A DNA stretch of 64,000 nt from Pseudoflavitalea sp. G-6-1-2. Its GTDB lineage: Bacteria > Bacteroidota > Bacteroidia > Chitinophagales > Chitinophagaceae. The position numbers and the translations under genes were made by a program. Position 1 is the stretch's first letter; each line of letters opens with the position of its first letter. The DNA lies in contig NZ_JABBGB010000003.1 in NCBI RefSeq assembly GCF_012927185.1, forward strand, positions 434,001 to 498,000, read 5' to 3'. Of this stretch, positions 54,160-63,807 are shown one piece after another. The notes beneath the pieces are model-generated. The model saw only the letters and a program-made list of their open reading frames with translations, had not been told where the DNA came from and searched no databases.

Positions 54160-55305
54160 ATGACGCGGCATCCAGCAAAAAATAAACTGATCGCATTCGT
54201 CTCCAACAGTGCATGGTCGGTATACAACTTCCGGATGGATGTGATCAGTAATCTGCTTGGTCAGGGGTACAATGTATTGATCATTGCTCCCGATGATGCA
54301 CATTCGATCTATCTCAAAGAGGCCGGCTGTCATTTTCTGCCCATCGATTTCAACAATAAAACGGCCAATCCTATCAGTGACTGGCTTTTTTATCGCCAGT
54401 TGAAAAAGCTGTATCGCCAGTATCGTCCTGATTTTATTTTTCACTATGTGGCCAAACCGAATATCTACGGATCACTCGCGGCCAATGCCGTGAAAATTCC
54501 TTCAGTGGCAGTGATCACGGGGCTCGGTTATCCGTTCGCCAAAAGAAACTGGCTCTACTACACGCTTCGTTTTCTGTACACAAAAGCGCTTCGCCATACC
54601 AATGAAGTATGGTTTCTCAATAACGAAGATGCCAAGGTTTTCATTACCGAGAACATCGTTAATATCGAAAAAGCCAAAGTGCTTCCCGGAGAGGGGGTGA
54701 ACACAGATTATTTTTCTCCTTCTTTCGAGCGTATCCGAAAGAAAGATGATGTGTTTACGTTCACGCTGTGTACCCGTCTGCTGCGAAGCAAGGGTATCGG
54801 CATTTATGCGGATGCTGCGCGCATTCTGAAGAAGAAGAACTATATCGTTCGGTTCGAGCTGGTAGGCTTCTTCGAATCGCATCATCCTGATTCCATCACA
54901 CAGGAAGACCTGAAGCGATGGGAACAGGAGGGGCTGATCCACTACTGCGGATTTGCGGAGGATGTGCGTCCTTACCTCGAAAGGGCCGACTGTTTTGTAT
55001 TCCCATCATTTTATAACGAAGGCGTTCCCCGCTGCCTTATGGAGGCTGCGAGTATGGAGCTGCCCATCATCACTGCGTTCAATCGTGGCTGTAAGGAAGT
55101 GGTGCTGAATAATTCCACCGGTTATATCTGCAAGGGGCAGGATCCTTTCGATCTGGCCGACAAAATGGAGAAAATGATCAACCTGCCCGCCGAAGATCGT
55201 GCCCGCATGGGAAAGAATGGCCGCTCGCTGGTGGTGAAGAAATTCGGTGTGGAGCGTGTGATAGAAGAGTATATCAGCACCCTGAATCAGGATATGCCGG
55301 ATTAG
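54160..55305 (+). CDS. GT4-family glycosyltransferase
   Basis: A 381-residue GT-B-fold sugar transferase. The N-terminal acceptor domain shows KLIAFVSNSAWSVYNFRMD and a later KPNIYGSLAA. The C-terminal donor domain has TRLLRSKGIGIYADAA, the loop FPSFYNEGVPRCLMEAASME with the EX7E-type Glu pair, and PIITAFNRGCKEVV. This pattern is that of the capsule and O-antigen GT4 enzymes. The donor is a nucleotide sugar; its identity is not deducible. The stop overlaps that of the convergent gene by 4 bases. Confidence 0.9.
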   Translation: MTRHPAKNKLIAFVSNSAWSVYNFRMDVISNLLGQGYNVLIIAPDDAHSIYLKEAGCHFLPIDFNNKTANPISDWLFYRQLKKLYRQYRPDFIFHYVAKPNIYGSLAANAVKIPSVAVITGLGYPFAKRNWLYYTLRFLYTKALRHTNEVWFLNNEDAKVFITENIVNIEKAKVLPGEGVNTDYFSPSFERIRKKDDVFTFTLCTRLLRSKGIGIYADAARILKKKNYIVRFELVGFFESHHPDSITQEDLKRWEQEGLIHYCGFAEDVRPYLERADCFVFPSFYNEGVPRCLMEAASMELPIITAFNRGCKEVVLNNSTGYICKGQDPFDLADKMEKMINLPAEDRARMGKNGRSLVVKKFGVERVIEEYISTLNQDMPD

Positions 55306-56237
55306 AACTGCAGGGTATCGTCGAAAGTTCCTCCCCAGTGATCTTCGATACAATCGAGAACGCCGCTCTGGCGGATCTGCTGCTCCCATGTCCAGTTTTT
55401 AAGGTCGGGACTTGCATACATTGTGCCGCAAACCCGCTCCCATTGCAGGTCTGAGAGATCCTGTTTTATGTAGCAATATTGTCCTCCGTACTGTTGTTCG
55501 AATTGCATTATCCAGTGATACTGCGTGCTTACCACGGGCAGGCCCACGGCTGCGTATTCCAGAAATTTAGTGGAAGTCTGGCGGTTCAGCGGTTCTTTAT
55601 CCATCATAAAATTGATGCCGAACCGGGCCCGTTTCAGCTGATGCGGGATCTGCTCATAGGGCAGGGGGCCAATGAATTGAATATTGTTATATCTGCTATA
55701 TCTGTTCTTCAGTGCGTCGTATTCTTTTCCGATCACCAGCAGGCTTTGTTCGCGGAGATTGCCGGAAGCGAAGCAGTCGAGCAGTTTTTCGGGTTCGCGG
55801 ATAGGACTGAGATCGCCCAGGTACACGAAATCGAATTCGTTGGTGGAAGGTTGGTGGGCTAACTGCATCCAGCTGTCGGGGATGCCCATATCGCGGTAGC
55901 CGTATTCCACATCATCTTCAAAACCGAAACTGTTTTTTACGTATTCGTTGAGAAAGAGGCGGTAATCGGGTTCAACGTTCAGCCATTTTTTACCGAGGTT
56001 CTTCCATTTGCGCCAGGGTGGGATGGAGGTGGAAGTATATTCGTGAATTTTCAGCACGCCGCGGCGGCGGGGGGAGAGGTCGGTACCCATGAGGCGCCAC
56101 TCCACATCGCAGGGCATCTTTTTTATTTCTTCTTTATTCACGACCACGCAATCGATGCCATATCGGGCAAAAAATCCGCGATAGGCTTCGGTTTCAGAGA
56201 GAAAGGCTTTATTGTTATGTACAAATGCGATGCGCAT
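55302..56237 (-). CDS. Glycosyltransferase-like protein
   Basis: A 311-residue protein from the ATG at 56237 (MRIAFVHNNKAFLSE); five earlier residues belong to an upstream in-frame ATG. Its second half resembles a GT-B donor domain: FDFVYLGDLSPIREPEKLL, then IQFIGPLPYEQIPHQLKRARFGINFM, and TSTKFLEYAAVGLPVVSTQYHWI, where the Glu of KFLEYAAVG is the family donor-binding residue. The first half is shorter and less typical than in full GT4 enzymes. It ends tail-to-tail with the GT4 gene, so the two glycosyltransferases are not one operon. Confidence 0.78.
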   Translation of the reverse strand: MRIAFVHNNKAFLSETEAYRGFFARYGIDCVVVNKEEIKKMPCDVEWRLMGTDLSPRRRGVLKIHEYTSTSIPPWRKWKNLGKKWLNVEPDYRLFLNEYVKNSFGFEDDVEYGYRDMGIPDSWMQLAHQPSTNEFDFVYLGDLSPIREPEKLLDCFASGNLREQSLLVIGKEYDALKNRYSRYNNIQFIGPLPYEQIPHQLKRARFGINFMMDKEPLNRQTSTKFLEYAAVGLPVVSTQYHWIMQFEQQYGGQYCYIKQDLSDLQWERVCGTMYASPDLKNWTWEQQIRQSGVLDCIEDHWGGTFDDTLQF

Positions 56238-56288
56238 GGATGGTGGTAACAAAGGATAAATTTATGGATAAGATTGCAGAGTGGTTCG

Positions 56289-56296
56289 TACTTTTG
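56289..56296 (+). promoter_or_regulatory. Candidate -7 promoter element TACTTTTG
   Basis: It matches TAnnTTTG and is followed by G/C-rich start-region sequence 56 bases before purL. The expected -33 TTTG is not evident at the usual distance. Confidence 0.42.
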
Positions 56297-56352
56297 CAGC
56301 TTCCTGATCCAAACCCAATTCCACCGGCGGAACAGGGACAAAAAATCACTTC

Positions 56353-58587
56353 ATGGAAATAACAGTTAAAACGGCGCAGCAACTGCGTTTGACAGCAGAG
56401 GAATTTGAACTGATCAAAGAAAAGTTAGGACGTACCCCCAATTTCAATGAACTATGCGCCTTCAGCGGCATGTGGAGCGAGCACTGCAGCTACAAAAACT
56501 CCATCAAATGGTTAAAAACCCTGCCTCGTGAGGGTAAAAAGATGCTCGTAAAAGCCGGCGAAGAGAATGCCGGACTGATGGACATCGGCGACAACTACGG
56601 CGTTGTATTTAAAATCGAATCACATAACCACCCTTCTGCCATCGAGCCCTTCCAGGGAGCGGCAACCGGCGTAGGTGGTATTCACCGCGATATTTTCACC
56701 ATGGGCGCACGCCCCATCGCGAGCCTCAACTCACTCCGTTTCGGTAACCTTGCCGAAGCCAAGACCCAGCACCTGCTGGCAGGAGTGGTGCATGGCATCG
56801 GCCACTACGGCAACTGCTTCGGCGTTCCTACAGTGGGCGGCGAAATCTACTTTGAACAATGTTATCATACCAATCCGCTGGTGAACGCATTCAGCGCAGG
56901 GATAGTTAAGATCGGCGAAACTGTTTCCGCCACCGCTGAAGGTATCGGCAACCCCGTAATGTTTGTGGGTTCTGCTACCGGTAAAGACGGTATCGGAGGC
57001 GCCAGCTTCGCTTCTGCAGATATCACTGCAGAATCAGCACAGGATCTGCCTGCGGTGCAGGTGGGTGATCCCTTCCAGGAAAAGAAACTGCTCGAAGCCT
57101 GTCTCGAAGTGATCAAAACCGGCGCTGTGGTTGGTATGCAGGATATGGGTGCAGCAGGCATCATCTGCTCTACTGCAGAAATGAGTGCGAAAGGTGGTGT
57201 GGGTATGCGCATCGATCTCGATAAAGTTCCTACCCGCCAGCAAAACATGAAGAGCTGGGAGCTGCTGCTGAGCGAAAGCCAGGAGCGCATGCTGATGGTG
57301 GTGGAAAAAGGAAAAGAAAAACTGGTTGAAGAAGTATTCGAGAAATGGGATCTGCCTTGCTCCGTAATCGGAGAAGTAACAGGCGATGGCATGCTCAATT
57401 TCTATATGAATGGTGAGCTGGATGCAAGCCTCCCCGCAGAAGCTCTCGTACTGGGTGGCGGCGCTCCACAATACACACGCGATTACAAAGAGCCAGCTTA
57501 TCTCGCTAAGGTTGCTGCATTCAATGCAGACAGCATTCAGGTTCCAACCGATCTGCGTGGTGTGGCTGAGCAGATCATCACTATTCCTAACATCGCATCC
57601 AAACGCTGGATATATGTACAATACGACAGCATGGTAGGTACCGGCAACGCTTCTACCAATGCGCCTTCCGATGCAGCTGTTGTTATTGCAAAGCCTACCA
57701 ATAAAGGCCTGGCGCTTACAGTAGACTGCAACAGCCGTTATGTATTTGCAGATCCATACAAAGGAGCACAGATCGCTGTAGCGGAAGCTGCGCGTAATAT
57801 CGTTTGCTCTGGTGGTGAGCCTCTGGGTGTTACCAACTGTCTCAACTTCGGAAATCCTTACGATCCTGAAGTGTACTATCAGTTTGTAAATGCCATCAAG
57901 GGTATGGGCGATGCCTGCCGTAAGTTCGATACACCTGTTACCGGCGGTAACGTATCGTTCTACAATCAGAACCCCGAAGGTCCGGTGTATCCTACACCAA
58001 CTATCGGTATGGTAGGTCTGCTGGATAACGTGAACAAGAAAATGACCATGGACTTCAAGAACGAAGGCGATCATCTTTTCCTCATCGGAAAGAGCCGTGC
58101 AGATCTTGGTTCATCTGAATACCTGAACAAGGTGCAGGGCGTGGAATTCAGTCCTGCTCCGCATTTCGACCTCGAAGAAGAATTTACGCTTCAGGCGAAA
58201 GTAGCTGAGCTCATCAAAGCCGGCGTGATCGAATCTGCGCACGATGTGAGCGAAGGCGGTCTCTTCGTAACCCTGATGGAAAGCAGCTTCAACCGTAACC
58301 TCGGCTTTGCTGTAAAAGCAGCAGATGCCAGCATCCGCAAAGATGCTTACTGGTTCGGCGAAGCGCAGAGCAGGGTAGTGGTGAGCGTGTCTCCTGCAAA
58401 ACTGGATGCATTCAAAAAGTCATTGGGCGGTCATGCAGCAGAAGAGCTGGGTGCTGTTACCAAAGGCGGCGTTGAAGTAGACGGAAATTTCTGGGGACCC
58501 ATCAACAGCTGGAAAGAAAAATACGACAATGCCATTCACAACCTGCTCGCAGCCCACGAAGCCGAGCACGCGATGAGCGCATTGTAA
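56353..58587 (+). CDS. purL: Phosphoribosylformylglycinamidine synthase II
   Basis: A 744-residue enzyme that makes FGAM from FGAR, glutamine-derived ammonia and ATP in purine synthesis. The length is that of the small PurL, which needs separate PurS and PurQ partners; neither is visible here. Diagnostic motifs are FSGMWSEHCSYKNS at the start, IESHNHPSAIEPFQGAATGVGG, the GAQGMGAAGI-like segment VGMQDMGAAGIICSTAE, and the second-half repeat AEAARNIVCSGGEPLGVTNCLNFGNP split over residues 475-500. The C-terminal DVSEGG is also present. hldD and proC follow in the same direction with short gaps. Confidence 0.96.
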   Translation: MEITVKTAQQLRLTAEEFELIKEKLGRTPNFNELCAFSGMWSEHCSYKNSIKWLKTLPREGKKMLVKAGEENAGLMDIGDNYGVVFKIESHNHPSAIEPFQGAATGVGGIHRDIFTMGARPIASLNSLRFGNLAEAKTQHLLAGVVHGIGHYGNCFGVPTVGGEIYFEQCYHTNPLVNAFSAGIVKIGETVSATAEGIGNPVMFVGSATGKDGIGGASFASADITAESAQDLPAVQVGDPFQEKKLLEACLEVIKTGAVVGMQDMGAAGIICSTAEMSAKGGVGMRIDLDKVPTRQQNMKSWELLLSESQERMLMVVEKGKEKLVEEVFEKWDLPCSVIGEVTGDGMLNFYMNGELDASLPAEALVLGGGAPQYTRDYKEPAYLAKVAAFNADSIQVPTDLRGVAEQIITIPNIASKRWIYVQYDSMVGTGNASTNAPSDAAVVIAKPTNKGLALTVDCNSRYVFADPYKGAQIAVAEAARNIVCSGGEPLGVTNCLNFGNPYDPEVYYQFVNAIKGMGDACRKFDTPVTGGNVSFYNQNPEGPVYPTPTIGMVGLLDNVNKKMTMDFKNEGDHLFLIGKSRADLGSSEYLNKVQGVEFSPAPHFDLEEEFTLQAKVAELIKAGVIESAHDVSEGGLFVTLMESSFNRNLGFAVKAADASIRKDAYWFGEAQSRVVVSVSPAKLDAFKKSLGGHAAEELGAVTKGGVEVDGNFWGPINSWKEKYDNAIHNLLAAHEAEHAMSAL

Positions 58588-58621
58588 GCAATACATTCCA
58601 TCAGCTTAACTAAAATAAAGC

Positions 58622-59617
58622 ATGGACAAGAATACAGCCATCGTGGTTACAGGCGCTGCCGGTTTTATCGGCAGCTGCCTTGTAGGCTTCCTGAACCACC
58701 ATGGTTTCAACAACCTGATCCTCGTAGATGATTTTTCGCGCGAAGACAAATCGCATAACCTCGACGGAAAGAAATGGTCTGCAGAAGTAGATCGTGAGCA
58801 GTTCTTCGACTGGTTGAAAACGAACAGCACATCTATAGGTTTCATCTTCCATATCGGTGCAAGAACCGATACCACTGAGTTTGATTATTCCATTCACGAA
58901 CGCCTCAACGTGGAGTATTCCAAAAAGATCTGGGAATACTGCACCGCCAACAACGTACCGGTAGTGTATGCTTCCTCTGCAGCCACTTACGGCAATGGCG
59001 AGTTCGGTTACGATGATAATCATGAGCTGCCATACAAACTGCAGCCGCTCAATGCCTACGGCATCTCCAAGAACGAATTCGATAAATGGGCATTGAAAGA
59101 AACAACGCAACCTCCTTTCTGGGCGGGTCTCAAATTCTTCAATGTATACGGACCGAATGAATACCACAAAGCGCGCATGGCGAGTGTGATATTCCACTCG
59201 TTCAACCAGATTGGCGCTAATGGCGTAGTGAAACTTTTCAGAAGCCACAACCCGAATTACAAAGACGGTCAGCAGCTGCGCGATTTCGTGTATGTGAAAG
59301 ACGTGATCAATGTATGCTACTGGCTGATGGAACAGTGGTTCGCTCAAAACAAATTCGAAAACGGATTATACAATCTCGGCACGGGCGAAGCCCGCTCATT
59401 CGAGGCCTTGGTAAATGCCACATTCGCGGGCATTGACAGGCATCCCAAGATTGAGTATATTGATATGCCGGTAGACATCCGCGACAAATACCAGTATTTC
59501 ACGGAAGCCAATATGAGCAAGCTCAGACAGGCCGGTTATTCAGCGCCATTCTATTCCCTTGAAGATGGGGTTGATGATTACGTGAGAAATTATCTGAGTA
59601 CAGGGGAATACTATTAA
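58622..59617 (+). CDS. hldD: ADP-L-glycero-D-manno-heptose 6-epimerase
   Basis: A 331-residue SDR epimerase (also called rfaD) that makes the L-glycero form of ADP-heptose for LPS core. It has the NADP-binding TGAAGFIGS at residues 10-18, HIGARTDTTE, the catalytic YxxxK with Tyr146 and Lys150 in NAYGISK, and the family-specific FNVYGPNEYHKARMASV. The length is typical. It starts 34 bases after purL, and no hldE is near. Presence of heptose metabolism fits an LPS-bearing envelope. Confidence 0.94.
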   Translation: MDKNTAIVVTGAAGFIGSCLVGFLNHHGFNNLILVDDFSREDKSHNLDGKKWSAEVDREQFFDWLKTNSTSIGFIFHIGARTDTTEFDYSIHERLNVEYSKKIWEYCTANNVPVVYASSAATYGNGEFGYDDNHELPYKLQPLNAYGISKNEFDKWALKETTQPPFWAGLKFFNVYGPNEYHKARMASVIFHSFNQIGANGVVKLFRSHNPNYKDGQQLRDFVYVKDVINVCYWLMEQWFAQNKFENGLYNLGTGEARSFEALVNATFAGIDRHPKIEYIDMPVDIRDKYQYFTEANMSKLRQAGYSAPFYSLEDGVDDYVRNYLSTGEYY

Positions 59618-59628
59618 ACTGAATTGCT

Positions 59629-60426
59629 ATGAGCAGAAAAATTGCCATCATCGGTGGCGGTAACCTCGGAACCGCTATCGCGGAAGGACTGATCAACAGC
59701 GGGTTTTCGCTTCCTGAGCATATCCTTATCACCAAGCGCAATACAAAAACGCTGCAACCGATGCTGGAGCGTGGAGTGCTGGTGAGTGATGACAATGAAG
59801 AAGCGATTCGGTTTGCAGATCTGATAATACTCGCCGTGAAACCCTTTCAGGTGAATGATCTGCTGGGCAAGCTGCAAGTTAATTTCGATCCCAATCGCCA
59901 TGTACTGGTATCTGTAGTAACAGGTGTTTCAATAGAACAAATTCTCAAAGCACTCAATAAAAAACTGGCTATCATCAGAGCCATGCCGAATACGGCTATT
60001 GCGATTCAGCAAAGCATGACTTGTTTGTCTGCGCATGAAGTAAGCAAAGATCAGATCAGCTATATCGAAGATTTGTTCAATCAGCTGGGTCGTGTGGTGT
60101 GGATCGATGAGAAGCTGATGGATGCTGCTACTGTGCTTGGTGCATGTGGTACTGCGTATGCGATGCGATATATCCGTGCGAATATTCAGGGTGGTATTCA
60201 GATTGGATTTGATGCAGCAACTGCAAGTCTGATTGCAGCGCAAACTGTTCTTGGCGCAGCGGAATTATTGCTGAAAAAGGGTGCACATCCTGAGCAGGAG
60301 ATCGATAAGGTAACTACGCCGAAAGGCTGCACGATTGCGGGTTTGAACGAGATGGAGCATCAGGGATTCAGTTCGTCGCTGATCAAGGGGATTGTGGCGA
60401 GTTATGATAAGATTCAGAAAGATTAG
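59629..60426 (+). CDS. proC: Pyrroline-5-carboxylate reductase
   Basis: A 265-residue enzyme catalysing the last step of proline synthesis with NAD(P)H. It has the N-terminal Rossmann motif GGGNLGTAIAEGL, ILAVKPFQV, RAMPNTAIAI, and the C-terminal dimerisation part with VLGAAELLL, VTTPKGCTIAGLNEMEHQGF and a closing SSLIKGI. Length matches ProC. It starts 11 bases after hldD, so purL-hldD-proC are probably one transcript ending at the terminator that follows. Confidence 0.94.
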   Translation: MSRKIAIIGGGNLGTAIAEGLINSGFSLPEHILITKRNTKTLQPMLERGVLVSDDNEEAIRFADLIILAVKPFQVNDLLGKLQVNFDPNRHVLVSVVTGVSIEQILKALNKKLAIIRAMPNTAIAIQQSMTCLSAHEVSKDQISYIEDLFNQLGRVVWIDEKLMDAATVLGACGTAYAMRYIRANIQGGIQIGFDAATASLIAAQTVLGAAELLLKKGAHPEQEIDKVTTPKGCTIAGLNEMEHQGFSSSLIKGIVASYDKIQKD

Positions 60427-60453
60427 AATTAAGTCTAAATATGTTTTTCTTTG

Positions 60454-60479
60454 AAATAGCCGTGAGGCTATTTTTTTTT
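60454..60479 (+). terminator. Rho-independent terminator after proC
   Basis: AAATAGCC, a GTGA loop and GGCTATTT form the stem, and a run of T follows. It begins 27 bases after the proC stop. Confidence 0.85.
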
Positions 60480-60559
60480 GCCCATAGGATAGATCCTAAA
60501 ATTTGAATTAATTGATTTTTTGAAAGCCTGATACAACGGGTTAGGGTATCGAAATGCAA

Positions 60560-60588
60560 GAGGCTGGCCTATTCAAAGGCCAGCCCCT
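60560..60588 (-). terminator. Terminator hairpin after large T9SS protein
   Basis: On the minus strand GGGGCTGGCC and GGCCAGCCTC form a 10-base-pair stem around TTTGAATA, then TTGCATTT. The T-run is imperfect, so strength is uncertain. Confidence 0.62.
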
Positions 60589-60606
60589 TACTTTTACTTT
60601 GTACCC

Positions 60607-63591
60607 TTACTTCTTCAAGAACTTCGCAGTCTGCCGATTTCCCTGCGCATCTTCTATCTCAATCAGATAAAGCGCTGCCGATAAATGAGACACCGCAATA
60701 CTCACCACCTGATCATTCACTGATCTATCAGACTTGTATTTCACCTGTCCCTGCATATCTGTAATTCTGATAGATCTGATCCCTGTATTGTTTGCCGTGA
60801 TATACAGTACATCATTCACAGGATTAGGCCCCACCTGAATTCCAGCTGATGTTTTCATATCCACTATCACAATATTGCTTAATTCACTATGCTCATTCAG
60901 ATCTACCTGACGCAGGCGATAAAAGTTTTTTCCATGCACCGGTGATTTATCTGAATACGTGTATTGCTTTGTGGTATTGGTGTTGATGGCGCCATCCACC
61001 CATCCGATTTTTTCAAAGCGGTTTCCATCTGCACTGCGCAATACTTCAAACCCTTTGTTATTGATCTCCTGGGAAGTTGTCCAGCTAAGCTGAACTTCGT
61101 TTTTGTTTTTTACTGCTTTAAACTGTGTCAATGTAACTGGCAGCGTTTGATTTCCTCCCAGTACACCGAATTCGGAGAAGGTAGCAGTCGTGCCTTCGAG
61201 ATAGAAACCTGTTGGAGTGAAACCTTGTGCAACAGCAGTGATGGCGTCGCCCTGATTGGTATTGTTGCTCATATCACAATCTTCATTGGCGCCGTTGTAG
61301 TGGCCGAGTTTCAATTGGTTTAAGCTGAGCGCAGGTTGACTGGTAGCCAGTTTGTAATCGGCGAACTCGCTGTTCTTAAAATACAATCTGATCTGAACAG
61401 GATTGGGGAAATTCCCTCCGGGATACGCCGATGAAGTGAAGTTGAAATACCGCGGCATGTATCTTTTCTTATTTACAGGATTGGTAGGAATATTGCTGCT
61501 GCCATTTCCGAAATGCCTGATAGATACAGTAACGGTACCGAGGTTATTGCCGTTGGGATTGATGCTGGCAACGATGTTGTTGTTTCCATCGGTTATATCC
61601 AGCCACTGATTTCCGGTTGCCTGGGGCAGGTCAAAACTGAAACAGTTATTGGCAGCAAATTCATAGATGCTGCTATCTGTTTTTTTCAATTCAGCTGCAA
61701 GCATGCTGCCTCCGGTACCTTCCACCAATCTGAGTTCCACTTTTGATTGTGCATTTAGTTTGCCGAGATTCACTACGTTGCAGCATCCACCGGTGTAGAC
61801 TTCCACATCGTTTACACGTATCTGTATGATGTCGTCGATTGTGGTGGCAATGAATTCATATGTGCCGGCATCGAATCCTTTTCTCCGGCCAGAGAGCGTG
61901 AAGTTGTCTGCGTTTACAGGGCAACCAAGATAGCCGGGTGCAACAGAAGGCGAAAAGAATAAATACCAGTGGTTGGCTGTATTTATTTTCAATCCTGTTG
62001 CAGAGTAGTATCCACGATATTTAGCATTGGCGAGGCTTGCTTCGTTGCCATGGAAGGCGTAGAAGTTCCACGCATGGAATGCATATTGGGCGGTATCTCC
62101 GGCAATGGCAGCCACATCGATCTTTATTTCATTGCTGTACGCTGCGGCATTGGTATTGTCGGAAGCTTTTCTTCTGAACCATTTTGCAGCATTCAGAATA
62201 GGCGATTGATAGGTAGCTGCTGTTGCGGAAGGTATATTCTGCCAGCTTCCATTGGCAACAGAATCCTGCCACTGATAGGTGATGCTTGTAGGAGCGGCAC
62301 CACCATAGGCGGATGTTTTGTTGGTGAACAAAGCAGGCATATCGTAATTGCAGAGAGACTGGCTGGCATCGATAGCGCCACCATTGAGGTCGGATACAGA
62401 AAATTCTATTTCCTGATAGAACCTGCTGTCGCTTATTTGCCTGAATTCCACTTCTGAGTCGGGCCCCAAAAAGCCCAGTGAGACTGTGGTATTGCAACAG
62501 TTTCCATCGGTAATGAAATTGCCGTTTACAAATATGCGTATCGGCATGGAAGTGCTTTTGAGTAGTATGGTATAATTCCCTGCCGGGAAACCTTTTCGTT
62601 TAGACACGAATGTGAAGTTGGTGTGTGCCACTGTACAGCCACGATAGCCTGCGGCTGGTTCCGGCGTTCCAAAGACGTTGAAGTCGTCGGAGGTTTTTAT
62701 GTTAAGGGCCGTTCTGGAATAGTATCCTCTGTAGGATGTTCCGTTGAGATCGATGGACTTGTTGTTGTACACATAGAAGTTCCATGCATCGAGTGGAAAA
62801 ACAGCGGGATCGCCTGCCTGCACGAGATCCAATTTCACTTCGTTGCTGAGAGCTACGGTGTTGTCTAAAGTTGCCTGCCTTCTGAACCAGGTGGTCTGAG
62901 AAAGCAGGGGTGGCTGATAACCTTCGCTGACGGCGCCTGCAATATCCTGCCAGGATACTCTGTCGGTTGTCTGCTGCCACTGATACACTACGCCGGGAGC
63001 GCCGGAAAATCCGGGTTCTTCACTCGATATTGCATTGGGCACGGTGGAGGCACAAATGATCTGATCGTCCTTGATCTTTCCACCTTCCGGAGCTCTGTCG
63101 ATACCCACCGCATCGATCTCATTCCAGCCGATAACAGCAGGCGAGTTGATGGCTATGCGGATCCTGCTTACCGGAAAAAGAGTGGTAGGGAAGATAACTG
63201 TCATTACTCTCGGACAGCCGGATACAGCAACTGCGGTTCTTGTGAAAACCTTTTCGTACAACTGTGTATTCGGATTTAAGACATACACAGTGTCTACCGC
63301 ACCAGGATTGAATATCTCATAAATGAATATCCGGTTGATAGGAGTTGGATTGCTGTATTCCAGTTCAAGAAATTCGCGCTGGCCATCAGCTGTCAGTGAA
63401 GCCCAGGCTTCTTTTATGGATGCACAGCTTTTTACGTTGGGGATACCTGTGGCCTGTTGTGCAGACCAGTCGGTACTGGTCCATTGGCTGCTGAAAGCCC
63501 TTACTCCGGATGCAAACTGCAACTGGGCTTTTGAAGTGAGTGACACAAAAAAGAGCATCACACTCCAGCAGAAAGTAAACACATACTTCAT
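60607..63591 (-). CDS. Large T9SS-sorted secreted protein with duplicated module
   Basis: A 994-residue secreted protein; the ATG at 63591 begins the signal peptide MKYVFTFCWSVMLFFVSLTS. The N-terminal domain (about 25-160) looks discoidin-like (ELEYSNPTPINRIFIYEIF, then GWNEIDAVGI). Two Ig-like stretches with VYQWQQTT and TYQWQDSV each lead into a module of about 140 residues. Each module has WNFYxYxN, YRGYYS, a GC(T/P)V Cys, RKGFxAG and a vicinal Cys-Cys (NCCN or GCCN). The last 80 residues are a T9SS type A sorting domain (VGPNPVNDVLYI to FLKK). Adhesion or glycan binding is possible but unproven. Confidence 0.82.
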   Translation of the reverse strand: MKYVFTFCWSVMLFFVSLTSKAQLQFASGVRAFSSQWTSTDWSAQQATGIPNVKSCASIKEAWASLTADGQREFLELEYSNPTPINRIFIYEIFNPGAVDTVYVLNPNTQLYEKVFTRTAVAVSGCPRVMTVIFPTTLFPVSRIRIAINSPAVIGWNEIDAVGIDRAPEGGKIKDDQIICASTVPNAISSEEPGFSGAPGVVYQWQQTTDRVSWQDIAGAVSEGYQPPLLSQTTWFRRQATLDNTVALSNEVKLDLVQAGDPAVFPLDAWNFYVYNNKSIDLNGTSYRGYYSRTALNIKTSDDFNVFGTPEPAAGYRGCTVAHTNFTFVSKRKGFPAGNYTILLKSTSMPIRIFVNGNFITDGNCCNTTVSLGFLGPDSEVEFRQISDSRFYQEIEFSVSDLNGGAIDASQSLCNYDMPALFTNKTSAYGGAAPTSITYQWQDSVANGSWQNIPSATAATYQSPILNAAKWFRRKASDNTNAAAYSNEIKIDVAAIAGDTAQYAFHAWNFYAFHGNEASLANAKYRGYYSATGLKINTANHWYLFFSPSVAPGYLGCPVNADNFTLSGRRKGFDAGTYEFIATTIDDIIQIRVNDVEVYTGGCCNVVNLGKLNAQSKVELRLVEGTGGSMLAAELKKTDSSIYEFAANNCFSFDLPQATGNQWLDITDGNNNIVASINPNGNNLGTVTVSIRHFGNGSSNIPTNPVNKKRYMPRYFNFTSSAYPGGNFPNPVQIRLYFKNSEFADYKLATSQPALSLNQLKLGHYNGANEDCDMSNNTNQGDAITAVAQGFTPTGFYLEGTTATFSEFGVLGGNQTLPVTLTQFKAVKNKNEVQLSWTTSQEINNKGFEVLRSADGNRFEKIGWVDGAINTNTTKQYTYSDKSPVHGKNFYRLRQVDLNEHSELSNIVIVDMKTSAGIQVGPNPVNDVLYITANNTGIRSIRITDMQGQVKYKSDRSVNDQVVSIAVSHLSAALYLIEIEDAQGNRQTAKFLKK

Positions 63592-63807
63592 AGCGAAAGA
63601 ATTAATGATTGAAAGAATTTTCAATCATCAAAGGTAGACAGGTACTCGCCTGAATATTGTGTAATGAAGGTCTGTAGCGGCTTTCGGCCGAATCAACTGT
63701 GTATTATTTTTGCCGGATTGCTGAATTCGGGCTGTGAACACCCCTATAATTTGTGAGCATTATCCATTGCAGTGCAGGTCGGTAAATCGTTGTGCTGAGA
63801 GGATGTT

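Noticed and set aside
57034-58074. 346-codon minus-strand frame opposite purL
   Set aside because: Antisense shadow of purL with no motif and Ile/Cys/His-rich composition.
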